Assembly (NCBI GenBank): GCA_019448385.1
Contig: JAGTXO010000038.1
Coordinates: 305,945-369,944 of the forward strand
Direction: 5' to 3'
DNA length: 64,000 nt
Source: Diacronema lutheri
Taxonomy: Eukaryota > Haptophyta > Pavlovophyceae > Pavlovales > Pavlovaceae
The notes beneath the pieces were generated by a model. The model made no database searches and had not been told where the DNA came from. It worked only from the letters and a program-made list of their open reading frames with translations. The position numbers were made by a program, and so were the translations under genes. Below are positions 48,788 through 59,700 of the stretch, one piece after another. The first letter of the stretch is position 1. The number at the start of each line of letters is the position of its first letter.

Positions 48788-50623
48788 TCACTTGGGCGCG
48801 GCCACGTCCCGGTTGCACACGCCGTTCAGCATGATGATCGCATCGCTCACGCCGACCGAGTTGCCCACGCGCGCGCCAAACGGGCACGTTGCTCCGGCGC
48901 GCAGCCAGTTGTCCGGCGCGCCAACGTAGGCGCCGCACTTGTGCGGGCTGCCCTGCATGTTGCCCGCGGCGCTGTTGATGTAGTGGTGGGTGTCGACAGC
49001 ATCGTGGTAGCGCGGCGCGATGACGGCAAACGAGTCATGCACGTGGATGCGGCGCCCCGGCGGGAACATGCCGGTCTCGGCGAGCGTCTGCAGGTACTCG
49101 TTCTGGTGGCCAGTCAGCCACGAGATCTTCGCGTTGATGCGCTTGTCGATCCCGATGTTTTGGTCGAAGCGCACGGCGCTCGGCACGGTCGAGAGTCACA
49201 CGATCAGCGGCCTCGGAGGGTCGGGCCCGGCCTGCGCCGGCGTGGTGAGCGCGCTGTGCAGCTTGCCGAGCAGGAACGTCCAGTCGGCGAAGATGTGCTC
49301 CGCGGGCTGCCTCTCCATGTCCCACGCGCCGTAGGTGAAGATGAAGTGCGTCGCATTTCCGGCCATTGCGCCACTGGCGGCGGCCAGCACGTGGGCGTTT
49401 TGCCGCGACCAGCGTCGTTGCCCGACTACGAAAGGTATCATGATCCCGGTGGCGCCATGGTACTTCCACTTGGTCGCGACCTTGGCGGAGACGTGGGCGA
49501 GGGAGTTGTAGAGCTCCCTGGGGGGTCGAGGCGGCGCAGGCGCGGGGGCGGGGCCGGTGAGCGCGAGCGCAGCGCGCAAGGATTGGGCGCATCCGCGGCC
49601 GCACCTCTGGTTCGAGTCGCCGAAGAGGTGCAGCCGCACGCCCCGGTTCACGCACTCGTCCAGCTGCGCGCCAGCGTACCGTCGGAGCGTGCAGCTGCCC
49701 GGCGCCCATGCCAACTCGCAGCCGCCGTGCAGGGCGCGCGTGGCCGCCGACGGAGCGCCCGCCGGCTGCTCGTCGGCCGTGCGTCCGGGCAGCGCGAAGG
49801 CGGCGCGCGTGCGCTCGTCGCTCAGGTTGAGCCATCGGCCCCACGCGGCGCTCTCGCCCGCGAGTTGGCGCGCCGAGCCGTAGGGCGCGCAGAGCGGCAG
49901 CCCGCGCGTGCGGCGCGGCGTCGTCACGGTCACCTCTGCGATGCCAAAGGGCGGCGCGCCCGACGTGCCCACGGGGCGCAGCGGCCGGCAGAGCGGCAGC
50001 GCGTGCTTGTGCCGCGCAATCTCGGCCGCGTGCCGCGCGACGCTGATCGTGCTGCGCAGGTCGGGCTCGTCGCCCAGCGACGGGCTGAAGGCAAACGAGC
50101 GATTCTCCCACATGAGCGTCACCTCGAGCCGGTACGTTCCCAGATCGAAGGCCTTCGCGGTGATGTTGTACTGGCCGAGCCGCTCCTCGAGCACGTTGGC
50201 CCTCAGCAGCGCGGGCCCCGAGAAGGTGGCGTCGAAGAAAAGGCCGCCTACGGTCGCGTGCAGCGTGCCCTCTATGCGGACGTGCGCGAGCGCTCCCGCG
50301 CCCCAGGGGCTCGCGCGCAAAGGCCCCATGCGGAACTCGACGGGCGGGTGCGGCGTGCCCGCAAACAGGCTGCCCGGGTCGAACGAGCGGCGGCAAAAGG
50401 CGGCGGTCGGCCGCACGTAGTTCGACTCGGCGCAGTCGCGCAGAAAGGGCTCGGCGTGTATCTCGGCCGTCGCGCCGACGGGCTCCGCGCCGCCCGCGGG
50501 CCGCGCGGCGAGGAGGAGCGCGCCGGCGAGGAGCGCGCGCACGCCGGCGCCGGCGGCGCGCCCGGCCGAAGCCGCGGCGCGCGCGGGGGCATCACCACGC
50601 ACGGCCCGCCCGCGGGCCATCAT
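48788..50623 (-). CDS. PC-esterase/GDSL-like secreted protein with in-frame TGA
   Basis: 612 codons from ATG 50623 (a second ATG at 50620) to the stop at 48788, interrupted at codon 476 by a TGA (49198-49196). A signal peptide, GVRALLAGALLLAARPAGG, is clear. The family (PC-esterase, TBL/Cas1-like) acts on O-acetylated polysaccharides in the secretory pathway. The nucleophile block is VRLHLFGDSNQRCGRGC, then HFIFTYGAWDMERQPAEHIF. After the TGA the same frame gives LSTVPSAVRFDQNIG, NAKISWLTGHQNEYLQTLAE, DSFAVIAPRYHDAVDTHHYI, which includes the DxxH pair expected of the family. The reading continues in frame, so this is a nonsense change or sequence error in an otherwise intact gene, perhaps TGG to TGA. 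The start is 5 bp from the divergent Sel1-MYND start. Confidence 0.6.
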
Positions 50624-50628
50624 TTGAG

Positions 50629-51505
50629 ATGCGGCCCATGCCGAAAACGACGCCGGCCGCCAGTGCCCTTTGCTCATCAGCCATGGCGGCGGCGGAAGGG
50701 CGCCGCGCGGCCGCAGCCAGCTCCGCGCCCACGGCGGAGGACGCGCGCCGCCTCCGCCGCGCGGCCGAGCAGGGCGATGCGGCCGCTCAGCACGCGCTCG
50801 GGCTGTGCTACTTTCACGGGGACGGCGTGCAGCAGAGCGACGCCGAGGCTGTTCGCCTCTTTCGCCTCGCGGCCGAGCAGGGGAATGCGGATGGGCAATG
50901 CGCAGCTCGGCGTATGCTACTGGCACGGCCGTGGCGTGCCGGCGGATGATCGCGAGGCTGTTCGCCTCTCCCGCCTCGCGGCCGAGCAGGGCGACGCGGA
51001 CGGGCAGTTCAATTTTGGCTTCTGCTGCCGCGATGGGGTGGGCGTGCCACAGGACGACGGAGAAGCTGCTCGCCTCTTCCGCCTCGCGGCCGAGCAGCGC
51101 GATGAGAGTGTGCATGAGCGTGCGCGTGCCGCTCTCGGCGAGATGCTGACCAACGGCAGATGCAGCGGCGAGCTGAGCACGCAGGTGCGAGAAGGGGCAC
51201 GCCTGCTCGCGTACACCGCCCAGCACGCAGAGGACGAGTACGCTCGCCAACATGCGCTGGTGGTGCTGCTCGGGCATGTGAACGAGCGCGGCGTCGTGCA
51301 GACGTGCTGCATCGGCTGCGGCAAGACGAGGGCGCTCAAGGTGTGCAGCAAGTGCCATGTCGCCAAGTTTTGCGGCGCGGAGTGCGCGCGGCACGCGTGG
51401 CCCGTGCACAAGCCTGGCTGCAGGCGCTTTGCTGCGGAGGAGGCGGCTGCTTCGTGCGTGGCGGGCGCGAGCGGCAGCAGCGCGCCGCCATGCGAGCGCG
51501 CGTGA
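50629..51505 (+). pseudogene. Sel1-repeat / MYND zinc-finger protein with +1 frameshift
   Basis: Starts at ATG 50629. Sel1-like repeats of 36 residues follow one another: AAEQGDAAAQHALGLCYFHG, AAEQGNADGQ then LGVCYWHGRGVPADDREAVR, and AAEQGDADGQFNFGFCCRDG. Within the second repeat (around 50899-50905) seven bases stand where six are expected, shifting the frame; the upstream frame stops at 50949. The downstream frame continues to TGA 51505 and ends with a MYND finger, CCIGCGKTRALKVCSKCHVA followed by KFCGAECARHAWPVHKPGC, all zinc ligands present. Sel1-MYND proteins are protein-interaction adaptors, abundant and variable in algae. Apart from the single extra base the gene looks intact, so a sequencing indel is possible. 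Confidence 0.7.
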
Positions 51506-52018
51506 TTGCAGAGCGATCGTGGCTCATCGTGCAGGCTTTGCATGCGCGCTCGTCATCCATCAAGTAGGTTAAGCGGAAGATGGTGGCGCAGCGGGTGAGG
51601 ACCCACAGCGACTGTTTGGCCGACGAGCCGAGCGTTGTGATCAGCTTGTTCGAGATGCCAGCGATCTCGTCGGTCTTGGTCGCGAGTGTCGTGCCCACGT
51701 AGCCAGGCGAGCCCACCGGCACGCCGTAGATGTTGAGGCCGTAGTGGAGGGCGCCAGTGAGCTGCGCGAGGGGCGCGCCGCCGCTACCGCCACCGGCAAA
51801 GACGGGCGCCTGCGGGCCGAGAGTCGCGTGCGCAAGGCGAGCGAGCGCGCGGATCTCGCCGGGGACGCTGCCGTCGGACAGCTGGCGAAGGACGGCTGCG
51901 CGAGAGACGGAGTTGAAGGCGTTGGAGATATCGAGGGTGAAGATGCCAAAGCTCGGCTCAGCGTCCAGCAGCTCGCGCAGGCCGATGCCATGACGTAAGC
52001 GCGCCGTGAGTATATATC
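51506..52018 (-). mobile_element. Reverse-transcriptase-like remnant of a non-LTR retroelement
   Basis: An open segment with no start of its own reads ELLDAEPSFGIFTLDISNAF, NSVSRAAVLRQLSDGSVPGE, ALARLAHATLGPQAPV, LNIYGVPVGSPGYVGTTLAT and WVLTRCATIFRLTYLMDDER. The LDISNAFNSVSR block resembles the first aspartate motif of non-LTR reverse transcriptases (LDFxNAFNSV), and the GVPVGSxxYV...L.RLTYLM part resembles a segment that follows the polymerase core in algal elements. The YxDD core, endonuclease and ends are absent. The fragment sits between the ends of the Sel1-MYND gene and PRPF40. Confidence 0.6.
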
Positions 52019-54011
52019 CTACTGCCGGGCAACCTTGCTCGGACGAGCAGCGCTTGGCGCGACAGTGCTGCCGCGCTCGCGACTGCTGCCGCGCAGCGGG
52101 AGCGCTGTGTCGCCGCCATCCTCTGCGCGGCCGCGCGAGAGGCCACCGCCGCTGGCGCGTGGCGCGCGCGCGAGCGGGTCGACGCGCAGCTCGTCCTCGG
52201 CAAAGTCGGACCACAGCTCCTGCGGCGTAGAACCCGCCGGCTGCGCTGCGAGCGCGGCGTACTCGGCCGTGGCTTCGACAAGGGGCAGCGCCTGGTCCCA
52301 CCGGCACACGCCGGCCGCAAAATCGCCCCTGCAGGGCGGTGCGCGCGCGTGCGGCTCGCTCACACTACGCGCGCGAAGCTCGGCGCGCGGCGTGCAGCGA
52401 GCGGCGCGCGGCGCACGGCGTGCGGCGCGCGCGCACCTGCTGGCCATCTGGCGGAGCAGCTGACGAAAGTGCTCGCGCGCCGCCCGCCCCGCGCGCCTCT
52501 GCTCTTCCCTCGCGCGGGCGTACTCCTCGTCCGTCGTCGCCTCGAGCGCCTGCGCGCCGCACAGCACAGCGCGGCAAGTACGCGGCGGGAGTCGGGCGGC
52601 GGTGCGCAATCCCCCGAACGAGCGGGGCCGCGCGCGGCGGCGCGCGGACAGGTCGCGCGGCGCTTACGGCCTTGTGCTCCTCCCACAGCGCGAGCTGCTC
52701 GAGCTTGCCCAGCCGCAGCCCGGCGGCGCACAGCTCCGGAACGGAGCTGCCGGCGCGCGGCTCGTCGGGCGCGGCGGCAGCGTCGTCCGCGAGCGCGCGA
52801 AGGAGGGGCTGGGCGTCGCGCCATGCGGACGTGACGCTGATGCGCCCATCGGCGGTGAGCGCATCGAGCGCCGCGCGAAGCGCGCCCGCACGTGCGGCGC
52901 GGGCCGCGCGGCGCTGCTCGCGCTCGGCTGCGTCGCGCGTGTGCTGCCACTCCTCGTACTCGTCGCACAGCCAGCGGCGGCCGAGCTCGTGCGCTTCGCG
53001 CTGCAGCGCGCCGTCACGCCCGTCGTCACCGCCGCCCTCCGCGCCCGCCGCTCGCTCGCGCACGCGCTGCGCGGCGGTGCGCGCGAAAAGGGCCGCAGCC
53101 GCCTCCCAACGGCCGTCGTCGCACAATGCAGCGCGCGCGTCGGAGAATGGCGTGCGTGCGGCGAGCAGCTCGGCATGCTCGTCGAGCAGCTCGGCGAACG
53201 CCCGCCGCGTCGCGCGGTCGCACGCGCGCTGTGCCTCGTCCGCCTCCGCGCGCAGCGTCTGCTGGAAGGCGTCAAAGGCGATGCGCCGCTCAGCCACCGT
53301 CGGCAGCAGCCCGTATCGGCCATCGTGCACGATGCGGCGGAGCGCGGCCTCCCAGCTCTCGCCGAGCGTGACCCCCGACTCGCGCAGCAGCCCGGCGAAA
53401 AGCGCGCGCGCGCGCTCGGCCGCGCCCAGCGCCGGCGTCGCGCCCGTTTGCTCGGCCGGCGGTTCGACCATCGGCGCGGCCTGTGGCGCCGGCGGCGGCC
53501 GCGGCGGCAGCTGCGGCTGCAGCGGCTGCGGCCAGAGCGCAGCCGGCGGCGGCACAAATGGCGCGGGCGGTGGCGCGGACGGTGGCGTGGGCAACGGCGC
53601 GAGCGCGAGCACGCAAGGTGCGAAGGGCGGCAGCGCGCCGGCGGCGGCCGGCGGCGGCTGCTGCTGTGGGTGCGGCTGAAGCGGCGGCGGCGGGCCGAGC
53701 GGCGGCGGCGGCATCGCGCGCAGCGGCGTGGCGGCGGGCTGGAGCGGCGGCGGCGGCGCGGTCGGTGGCGGCGGTGGCGGCGCGACCGCGGCGGCGCCGG
53801 CCGTCGGCGCGGGCCGCGTCCAAACCGTCTCCTTGGTGACGCGGTGCACGTAGTAGGCGCGGCCGTTCGGCGCCGAGTACTCGCGCCAGTCGCCGAGCGC
53901 AAGCTCAGCGGGCGTCTTGAGCTCGTCCGGCTTCTCCCAAATCGACTTGCCCGTCTCCTTGCAAGCCCAGTACTTGCGCCCGTCCGCGGCGGCGTGCTCG
54001 GTCCACGGCAT
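52019..54011 (-). CDS. PRPF40: Pre-mRNA processing factor 40 (Prp40/FBP11)
   Basis: U1 snRNP-associated factor that bridges 5' and 3' splice sites. Exons 54011-52668, 52549-52437 and 52328-52019; 588 residues. Two tandem WW domains open the protein: MPWTEHAAADGRKYWACKET with SIWEKPDEL, and DWREYSAPNGRAYYVHRVT with TVWTRP, joined by the TPAEL linker as in yeast Prp40. A Pro-rich stretch precedes FF-like helical repeats: ARALFAGLLRESGVTLGESW with EAALRRIVHDGRYGLLPT, RRAFAELLDEHAELLAARTP, and LRAALDALTADGRISVTSAW. Splicing joins LWEEHKA to ALEATTDEEYARAREEQRR and MASR to GDFAAGVCRWDQALPLVE. The C-terminus ends in a basic Ser/Gly/Arg tail. Donor of intron 1 is GTAAGC, unusual here. Given the atypical GTGCG donors in this genome, this factor is of special interest. 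Confidence 0.87.
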
Positions 54012-54231
54012 GCGCGCGAGCGGCGCAACGATGGCGGCAAGAACGGGCCGGTTCAAGACTCATAATGTCCAGCCTCGGCCCCGTGCGCGCCCCTCCTGCT
54101 GACCCGCCTGTAAGCGTCGTTAGTATATAATTATGGGAATAAATGGGAAACTCTGCGACTGTTGCAAATAAATATGCAAACCAGTCCAAACGGCTTTGAA
54201 CCGGCCCACTTGGTGGCCTCTTTCAGCGCTG
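54012..54231. promoter_or_regulatory. AT-rich divergent promoter PRPF40 / EF-hand gene
   Basis: 220 bp between start codons. The centre (54118-54180) is strikingly AT-rich, with agtatataattatggg and gcaaataaatatgcaaac, containing TATA-like elements in both orientations. Confidence 0.45.
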
Positions 54232-56234
54232 ATGAGCGTCGTCGTCCTCGTCTCGCCCGAAGCCGAGGCGGAACTGCATCGCTGCCTCGAGGCGCTGCTT
54301 GCAGGCGAGGTGCACATCGAGTCGCTCCGCCAGGTCATTTTCTGCTCGCGCCCGCCCGCCCGCGCGCCTACGCGCCCGCGCGCCCGCCCGCCCGCCACGG
54401 GCGTTGTCCGCGCGGCGCGGCGCGGGCCCGGCACGCGCTCACGCGCGGCGTGTGGCCGCGGCCGCTGCCGCGGCGCGCGCGCCTCCCCCTTTTCCACGCG
54501 CAGGACCTGCACGCGCGCAGCGTCGGCGTCGCGCAGGCGCTCGAGCTCCTCGCCGACCCGGGCAGCGGCCGCGTTCGCGCGGCCGCCCTGCGCGCGCTCG
54601 TCGCGCGGGCCGCGCGCACGCCCTCGTGCGCGCCCGCCGTGGTGCGCGCGAACGATGGAATGCTCGATGCGTTGTGCACGGATATCAACCTTGCCGCCGC
54701 GCTCGGCGACGCCGACGCCGACGGCGCCTGGGGCGAGGCGGCGCTGCGCGCGCTTCTCGCGCCACGTGAGCCGCCGCCGCCGCCGCCGCCCGCCGCCGCC
54801 GCCGCCGCCGCGAGCTGTCCACCGCGCGCGGCGCGCTTGGCGGACGCGCGCGAGCTGGTGGCGCAGCTGCTGCGCGCCGAGCTGCTGCTGCACGCGCAGC
54901 TCGAGCGCCGCTCGGCGCGCCTTGCGGCCGAGCACGGGATGGGCGCGGAGGGCGCGTACGCCTGCCTGCAGCGCACGCGGCACGCGCGCGGCGACGGCCA
55001 GCGGCCGCCCGTCTCGCCGCGCGCGCTGCAGCGCGCGCTGCGGCTGAGCGCGGCCGAATTGGCTGCGCTCATCCGCCGCCTCGACCGCGACCACGATGGC
55101 GCCGTCTCGTTGCGCGACCTGCGCGCGGCGCTGCGCGGCCTCGACGCCCGCGCGCCGCTGCCCGGCGGCGGCGGCTGCGGACCCGCCGCCGCCAGCGCTC
55201 GCGCGCGCTGGCTGCGCGCGCCCGACACGTACAGCCTGTGGGCGCAGCATAGCCTCGCCGCGCCGCCGCGCCATGCGCGCGCGCCGCCGCCGCGCCTCGC
55301 CCGCGTCGGCGCGCGGGCCGAAGCTGCGCGAGGCGCTGCGGGCGCGGCGGGGGGCATCGCGCCGCGCGCCGGCGCGCGGGACGGCGCGGCGGACGCGGAC
55401 GCGGACGACGAGGCGGAGCCGCTTTCTCCTGCGCACGTCGCCGGCGCGCCGTTCGCCATGCAGACGCGGCGGCGCGGGCGGTGCAGCACGGGCGCCTTTG
55501 TGTTCGCGCAGCAGCGCCAACACTTGCGCGAGGCGAGCCGGCCGCTGTGCGCGGGCGGCCGGCGGCACAGCTGGCACGTGGACGTGCGCACGCCGCGCGG
55601 CGCCGCGCGCGCACGCGCCGACGCCGATCTAGCGCGCGCCGGCGCTGTGCCCGGGCAGGGGCAGGGGCAGCGGCATGGTCACAGCTTCTTTTGGCTGCCG
55701 CCGTCCGTGCGCGAGCGGCTGCACGCGCTCGAGCTGCGCGAGGCAGAAGCGGATGCGGAGGCGGCCGAGGCTTACGCGCGCGCACCCGGCGGCCCGCACG
55801 GCGCGGACGCTGGCGGGCGCGCGCCGCTCCGCCGGCCGAGCGTCGCGCGGGCGGAGGAGGGCGCGGAGGAGGGCGCGGAGGAGGGCGCATCGTCGGCGTC
55901 CTCGTCGCTCTCGCCCGCGCGACACGCGTCGACTTCGTCGCCCTCGCCCTCGCCAGTCAAGCTCTCGGCCGCGTCGACGCGCAGGGGCTCCACCACGGCC
56001 GATGCGCTTGCTAACGGCGGCCGCGCGCTCAAGGCGTGCGGCCCGCCGGACGCGGCCAGCCGGCGCTGGTCGGTGGCCGGGACGGACGGTGGCCGCGGCC
56101 GCGGTGTAGGCGGCGGCGAGCGCGCGCCGCGCATGCCGAGCGTCGGCGGCGTGCGGCGCGCGTCCCTGCACGCGTCGGCGTGCGGTGGGGGCGGCGCGCC
56201 TGACCCGGGCAGCGGCGGGCTTCGGCTCGCGCGC

Positions 56235-56274
<40 letters not shown>

Positions 56275-56441
56275 CTGCTTTGACCGGCGCGAGCGCGCCG
56301 ATGGGCGACGGCGGGTCGGACGAGGCCGCGCTCGTCGCATCGGCTGTGCTCGATGGGCTGCTCGCGCGCGCGCTCGCGCGCCGGCCCGCTCGGCCGGGCG
56401 GTGTGTCGAGGGCGGCGCGCAGGGCGCTGCTCGGCCTCTGA
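54232..56441 (+). CDS. EF-hand-containing protein of unknown function
   Basis: Exons 54232-54333 and 54504-56441; 679 residues. Exon 1 gives MSVVVLVSPEAEAELHRCLE and ALLAGEVHIESLRQ, joined in phase 0 to DLHARSVGVAQALELLADPG. The intron starts GTCATTTTC, an unusual donor, so the first exon is less certain. One canonical EF-hand is visible at 55069-55125: ELAALIRRLDRDHDGAVSLR followed by DLRAAL, with D-x-D-x-D-G and acidic position 12, preceded by a helix resembling a degenerate partner hand (SPRALQRALRL). A mixed-composition part, TYSLWAQHS, GAFVFAQQRQHLREASRPLC and WHVDVRTP, resembles ciliary calcium-binding proteins that bear WxQ motifs. The tail is Ser/Ala/Gly-rich with three GCGGAGGAGGGC units near 55855. 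Confidence 0.58.
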
Positions 56442-56727
56442 TGCGCGCGCAACGCCGCGCCGCGCGCGCTCAGCGCGGCTGCCTGCCAAGGGGTTGTGCG
56501 TGGCTTCGATCGGTCTGACTCTCGGACCCTCTGTTTGGCTTCAGTGTCAGTGTGGCTCTTGATACGGTTTGGGTAGTGAGTGGGCTCAGACAGTCGCAAC
56601 TCCCGCCCGGGTCCGGAGAGCAGCCAACCGCGTGTTCCCCCACGCCCGTGCCGAGGACCGAGACCCCCGTGCCGCGACCCGCCCGCCGGTCCCACCTGGC
56701 CGCGAGCCTGCGCTCGCGTTCGCCCGG
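56442..56727. other. Intergenic region between two + strand genes
   Basis: 286 bp. Contains a less GC-rich part (56500-56580: tctgactctcggaccctctg, ttgatacggtttgggtag) likely to hold the promoter of the helicase fusion gene. No other gene seen. Confidence 0.4.
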
Positions 56728-59700
56728 ATGTCGACCGCCCTGCTCGCCGCGTTCGCACGCGAGGCTCGGCCGCTGATCGCGCCACTCGCGCGCGCCGGCG
56801 CGACGCACCGGCCGGCGCGCGTGCTGCTCGTCGACGGCGCTGCCGTGCTCGCGCACTGCGCCGAGCGCGCTGCGCCAGCGCGCGGGCGCGCGCCGCGCGC
56901 GCACGCGCCCGCGCGGCTGCTCTACGCCGAGCTGCTCGCCTTTTTGCGCGCGCTGCGCGACACGGGCCTCGAACTCGTCGTGTTTGCGCCCGGCGCGCCG
57001 ACGCCGAGCGAGGCGGCCGTGCGGCTCGCGGCGCTGCGCGCTCGCGAGGGCGAGGAGGAGGACGATGCGGCGTGCGGGCACGCGGCGCTACTCGCGGCGT
57101 GCCTCGACCTCGGCCTCGAGCTCCACGCGTGCGCCGCCGCGCCGTCTTCCGCCGCCGCCGCCGGCGTCGGTGCGGCCATGCCGATGCTCGCGTGGCTGCG
57201 CGCGCACGGCGCCGACCGGCCACCGTTTGCCGTCCTCGCCGCGTCGGCCGATTTCCTCGTGCTCGGCGCGGAGCGGCTCGCGCTGGTATCGGATGTGGCG
57301 GCGGCCGCCGGCGGCGCGACGCTGCACGTCTGGCAGGCCGGCGCCGCGTGGGCCGCGCTGCGCAAGCGGTGGGCGCCCTTCGAGCGCGGCGCGCTGCGCG
57401 ACGAGGCCAAGGCGGCCGTCGCCGTCCTCCTTGGTGGCGGCTACGCACGAGCCGGCCCGCGCGGCCCGCCGACGCGCGCGCCCGCGCTCGCGGCGGGCGC
57501 GCTCCTCGCGAGCGGCACCACCGAGCCCGACGGCGCCTTCTTTGAGCGCGAGCTCCACCTGCCGCCTGCCGCACGCGGCGCCAAGGAGCTCGGCGCGCTG
57601 CGCGGCGCGCTCGGCGCGTACGCGCGCGCGCGCGCGCGCGCCGCGATGGCGGCGGACGCGGCGCGCGACGCGGCGGCTGCGGGCGCGCCGCCGCCGTGGC
57701 GCGTCGACGCGCCCGCGCCGTGGCGGCCGCACGCGCGCGCGCCGCCGCTCGCGCTCGCCGCCGCGGCGCCCGTGCCGCGCGCGCTGCTCGACGGCGCGTG
57801 CGGCGGCCTCGCGTCGGCCGCGGGCGCTGGCGCTGTCGACGCGCTCGCGGCGGACGCGGCGTCGATCGCGCCGGCGGCGGCGCCCGCACTCGCCGCCGCC
57901 GCCGCGCTGCTGCGCGCCGCGCGCGCCGCTGCGCACGCGCGCAGCCAGTGTGGCGAGCCGCAGCCAGTGTGGGAATACTGCGCCGCGAACGGCGGCGCGC
58001 TGCGTTGCCTTACGCGCGCGCCGCCCGCCGCCATCGCCGCACGCGACGAGGCGGCGCGCGCGCGCGCGACGCGCGACGCGGCGCGCGCGGCGGGCGAGCT
58101 CGCGCTCGCCGACGAGCCCACCGAGCAGCTCGCCGCCGACGAGGAGGGCGGCTGGTTTGCGCCGAGCGTCGACGCGCCGAGCGTGGCCGCGCTCGGCTAC
58201 GACGAGGCCGCGCTCGCGCCGAGCGCGGCCGTCGGCGCGCTGCTCGCGCGCGCGGACGAGGCGCTCGCGGCGGGCGGCAGCGCGTGCGCGCCCGACGTGT
58301 GCGCGTGGCACGGCGCGCTGTGCGCCGACCTCGCGAGCGCGGGCGTCGCCGTCGGCAGCGCGGCCGACGGCGAGGCGTCCGCGCTCGGCGCCGACACGTT
58401 GGCAGCGGGCGGAGCGGACGGCGCGGCGTCGGCGGCGTCGGCGGCCGCGGCGGGCGCGACGCGCGTGCCGCGGGATGTGGTCGTCGCGCACGCGCTGCTG
58501 CTTGGCGCCGCGTGCGCCACCGACGCGGACGCGGCCGACGCGCGCGCGTGGGCGGCGCGCGCTCGCGCGCTCCTCCTCGCCGCGCCGCCCGTCGAGCCGA
58601 CATGCGCGCACGCCGAGCTGCTCGAGAGCGCGCCGCCGCACCCGCCGCCGCCGCCGACGGCCGAGGAGGCGGACGCGGCCGCTGCCGCCGAGGAGCGCGC
58701 GCGCATGACGCGCGACGCGGCGGCGGACGAGGCGGCGCAGGCGGCGGCGGCAGCGGCGGCGGCCGCCGCCGTCGCGGCCGAGGCGGCGCTCGCCGTCGCC
58801 GCGGCCGACGGCAGCAGCGCGACCGACGCCACCGACCACTCGGCCGCGCCGACCATCGTCGCGGCGAGCGCCGCGTCGGCCGCCGCGTCGGCGCAGGCGG
58901 GCAACCTGATGATCGACACGGGCTCGTCGCTCACCGAGGACGACTGGACGGAGATGGACAACAAGGACGTGGTCGCAGCCGCCAAGGGCGCGCCCGCGTA
59001 CCGGCTGATGGGCGAGATCCAGCCTTACGACGAGGCGCGCGCCGCCGCGCCGCCGGACGGCGGCGCGGACGGCGGCGCGGCCGCGGACGGCGCGCTGCGC
59101 GAGCCGAGCGCGGCCGTGCTCGCGCGGCTGCTCGAGCTGCTCTTCCCGATGCGCGACTCGGCCGCGCACAAGCACGTGCTCAAGGCGTGCTTCGCCGAGC
59201 AGTTCGCCGAGCTGCGCAAGGACAAGGAGAAGAAGGCGGCCCTCGACAAGGCCAAGCGCGCCGACCTGGTCGAGGCGCTGCGCCAGGCCGCCGGGCCGGC
59301 GCAGGGCGCGCTGCTCGTGCGCTGGGTGGGCGCGCTCGACGCGGGCGGCAAGCCGGCCGAGCTGCTCGCGCTGCGCAAGTACGCGGCGGCGACGGGCCCC
59401 CGCTCGTTCTTCTGGCGCGCGGGCGAGGCGGCGTGGCGCGCGGCGGCCGAGTCGGCGCGGCGCGACGCGACGCTCGCCGCGCTGACGAGCGCCAACCGCG
59501 CGCCGCTGCAGGGCCGGCCCGTGCGCTACCCGCACCAGCAGCTGCTCATCGACCTCGTCGACGCGCAGCTCAGCCAGCTCGTCGCGCGCGCCGACGCGCT
59601 GCCGCTGCAGCTCGTGCTCTCGACGCCGACGGGCTCGGGCAAGACGTTCACCGCGCTGATGCTCGGCATGCAGCTCCTCGCGGCCGCGCACCCGTCCGCG

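Noticed and set aside
49196-49198. Selenocysteine codon
   Set aside because: Family context suggests Trp, no SECIS structure could be shown by eye, and TGA is used as a normal stop by several genes here. Kept only as an open possibility in the finding.
49605-49625. tRNA B-box-like GGTTCGAGTC
   Set aside because: It is the reverse complement of the GDSN coding motif of the PC-esterase-like gene; no cloverleaf or A-box.
54118-54180. Small gene in the AT-rich block
   Set aside because: No open frame of note; better explained as a divergent promoter.
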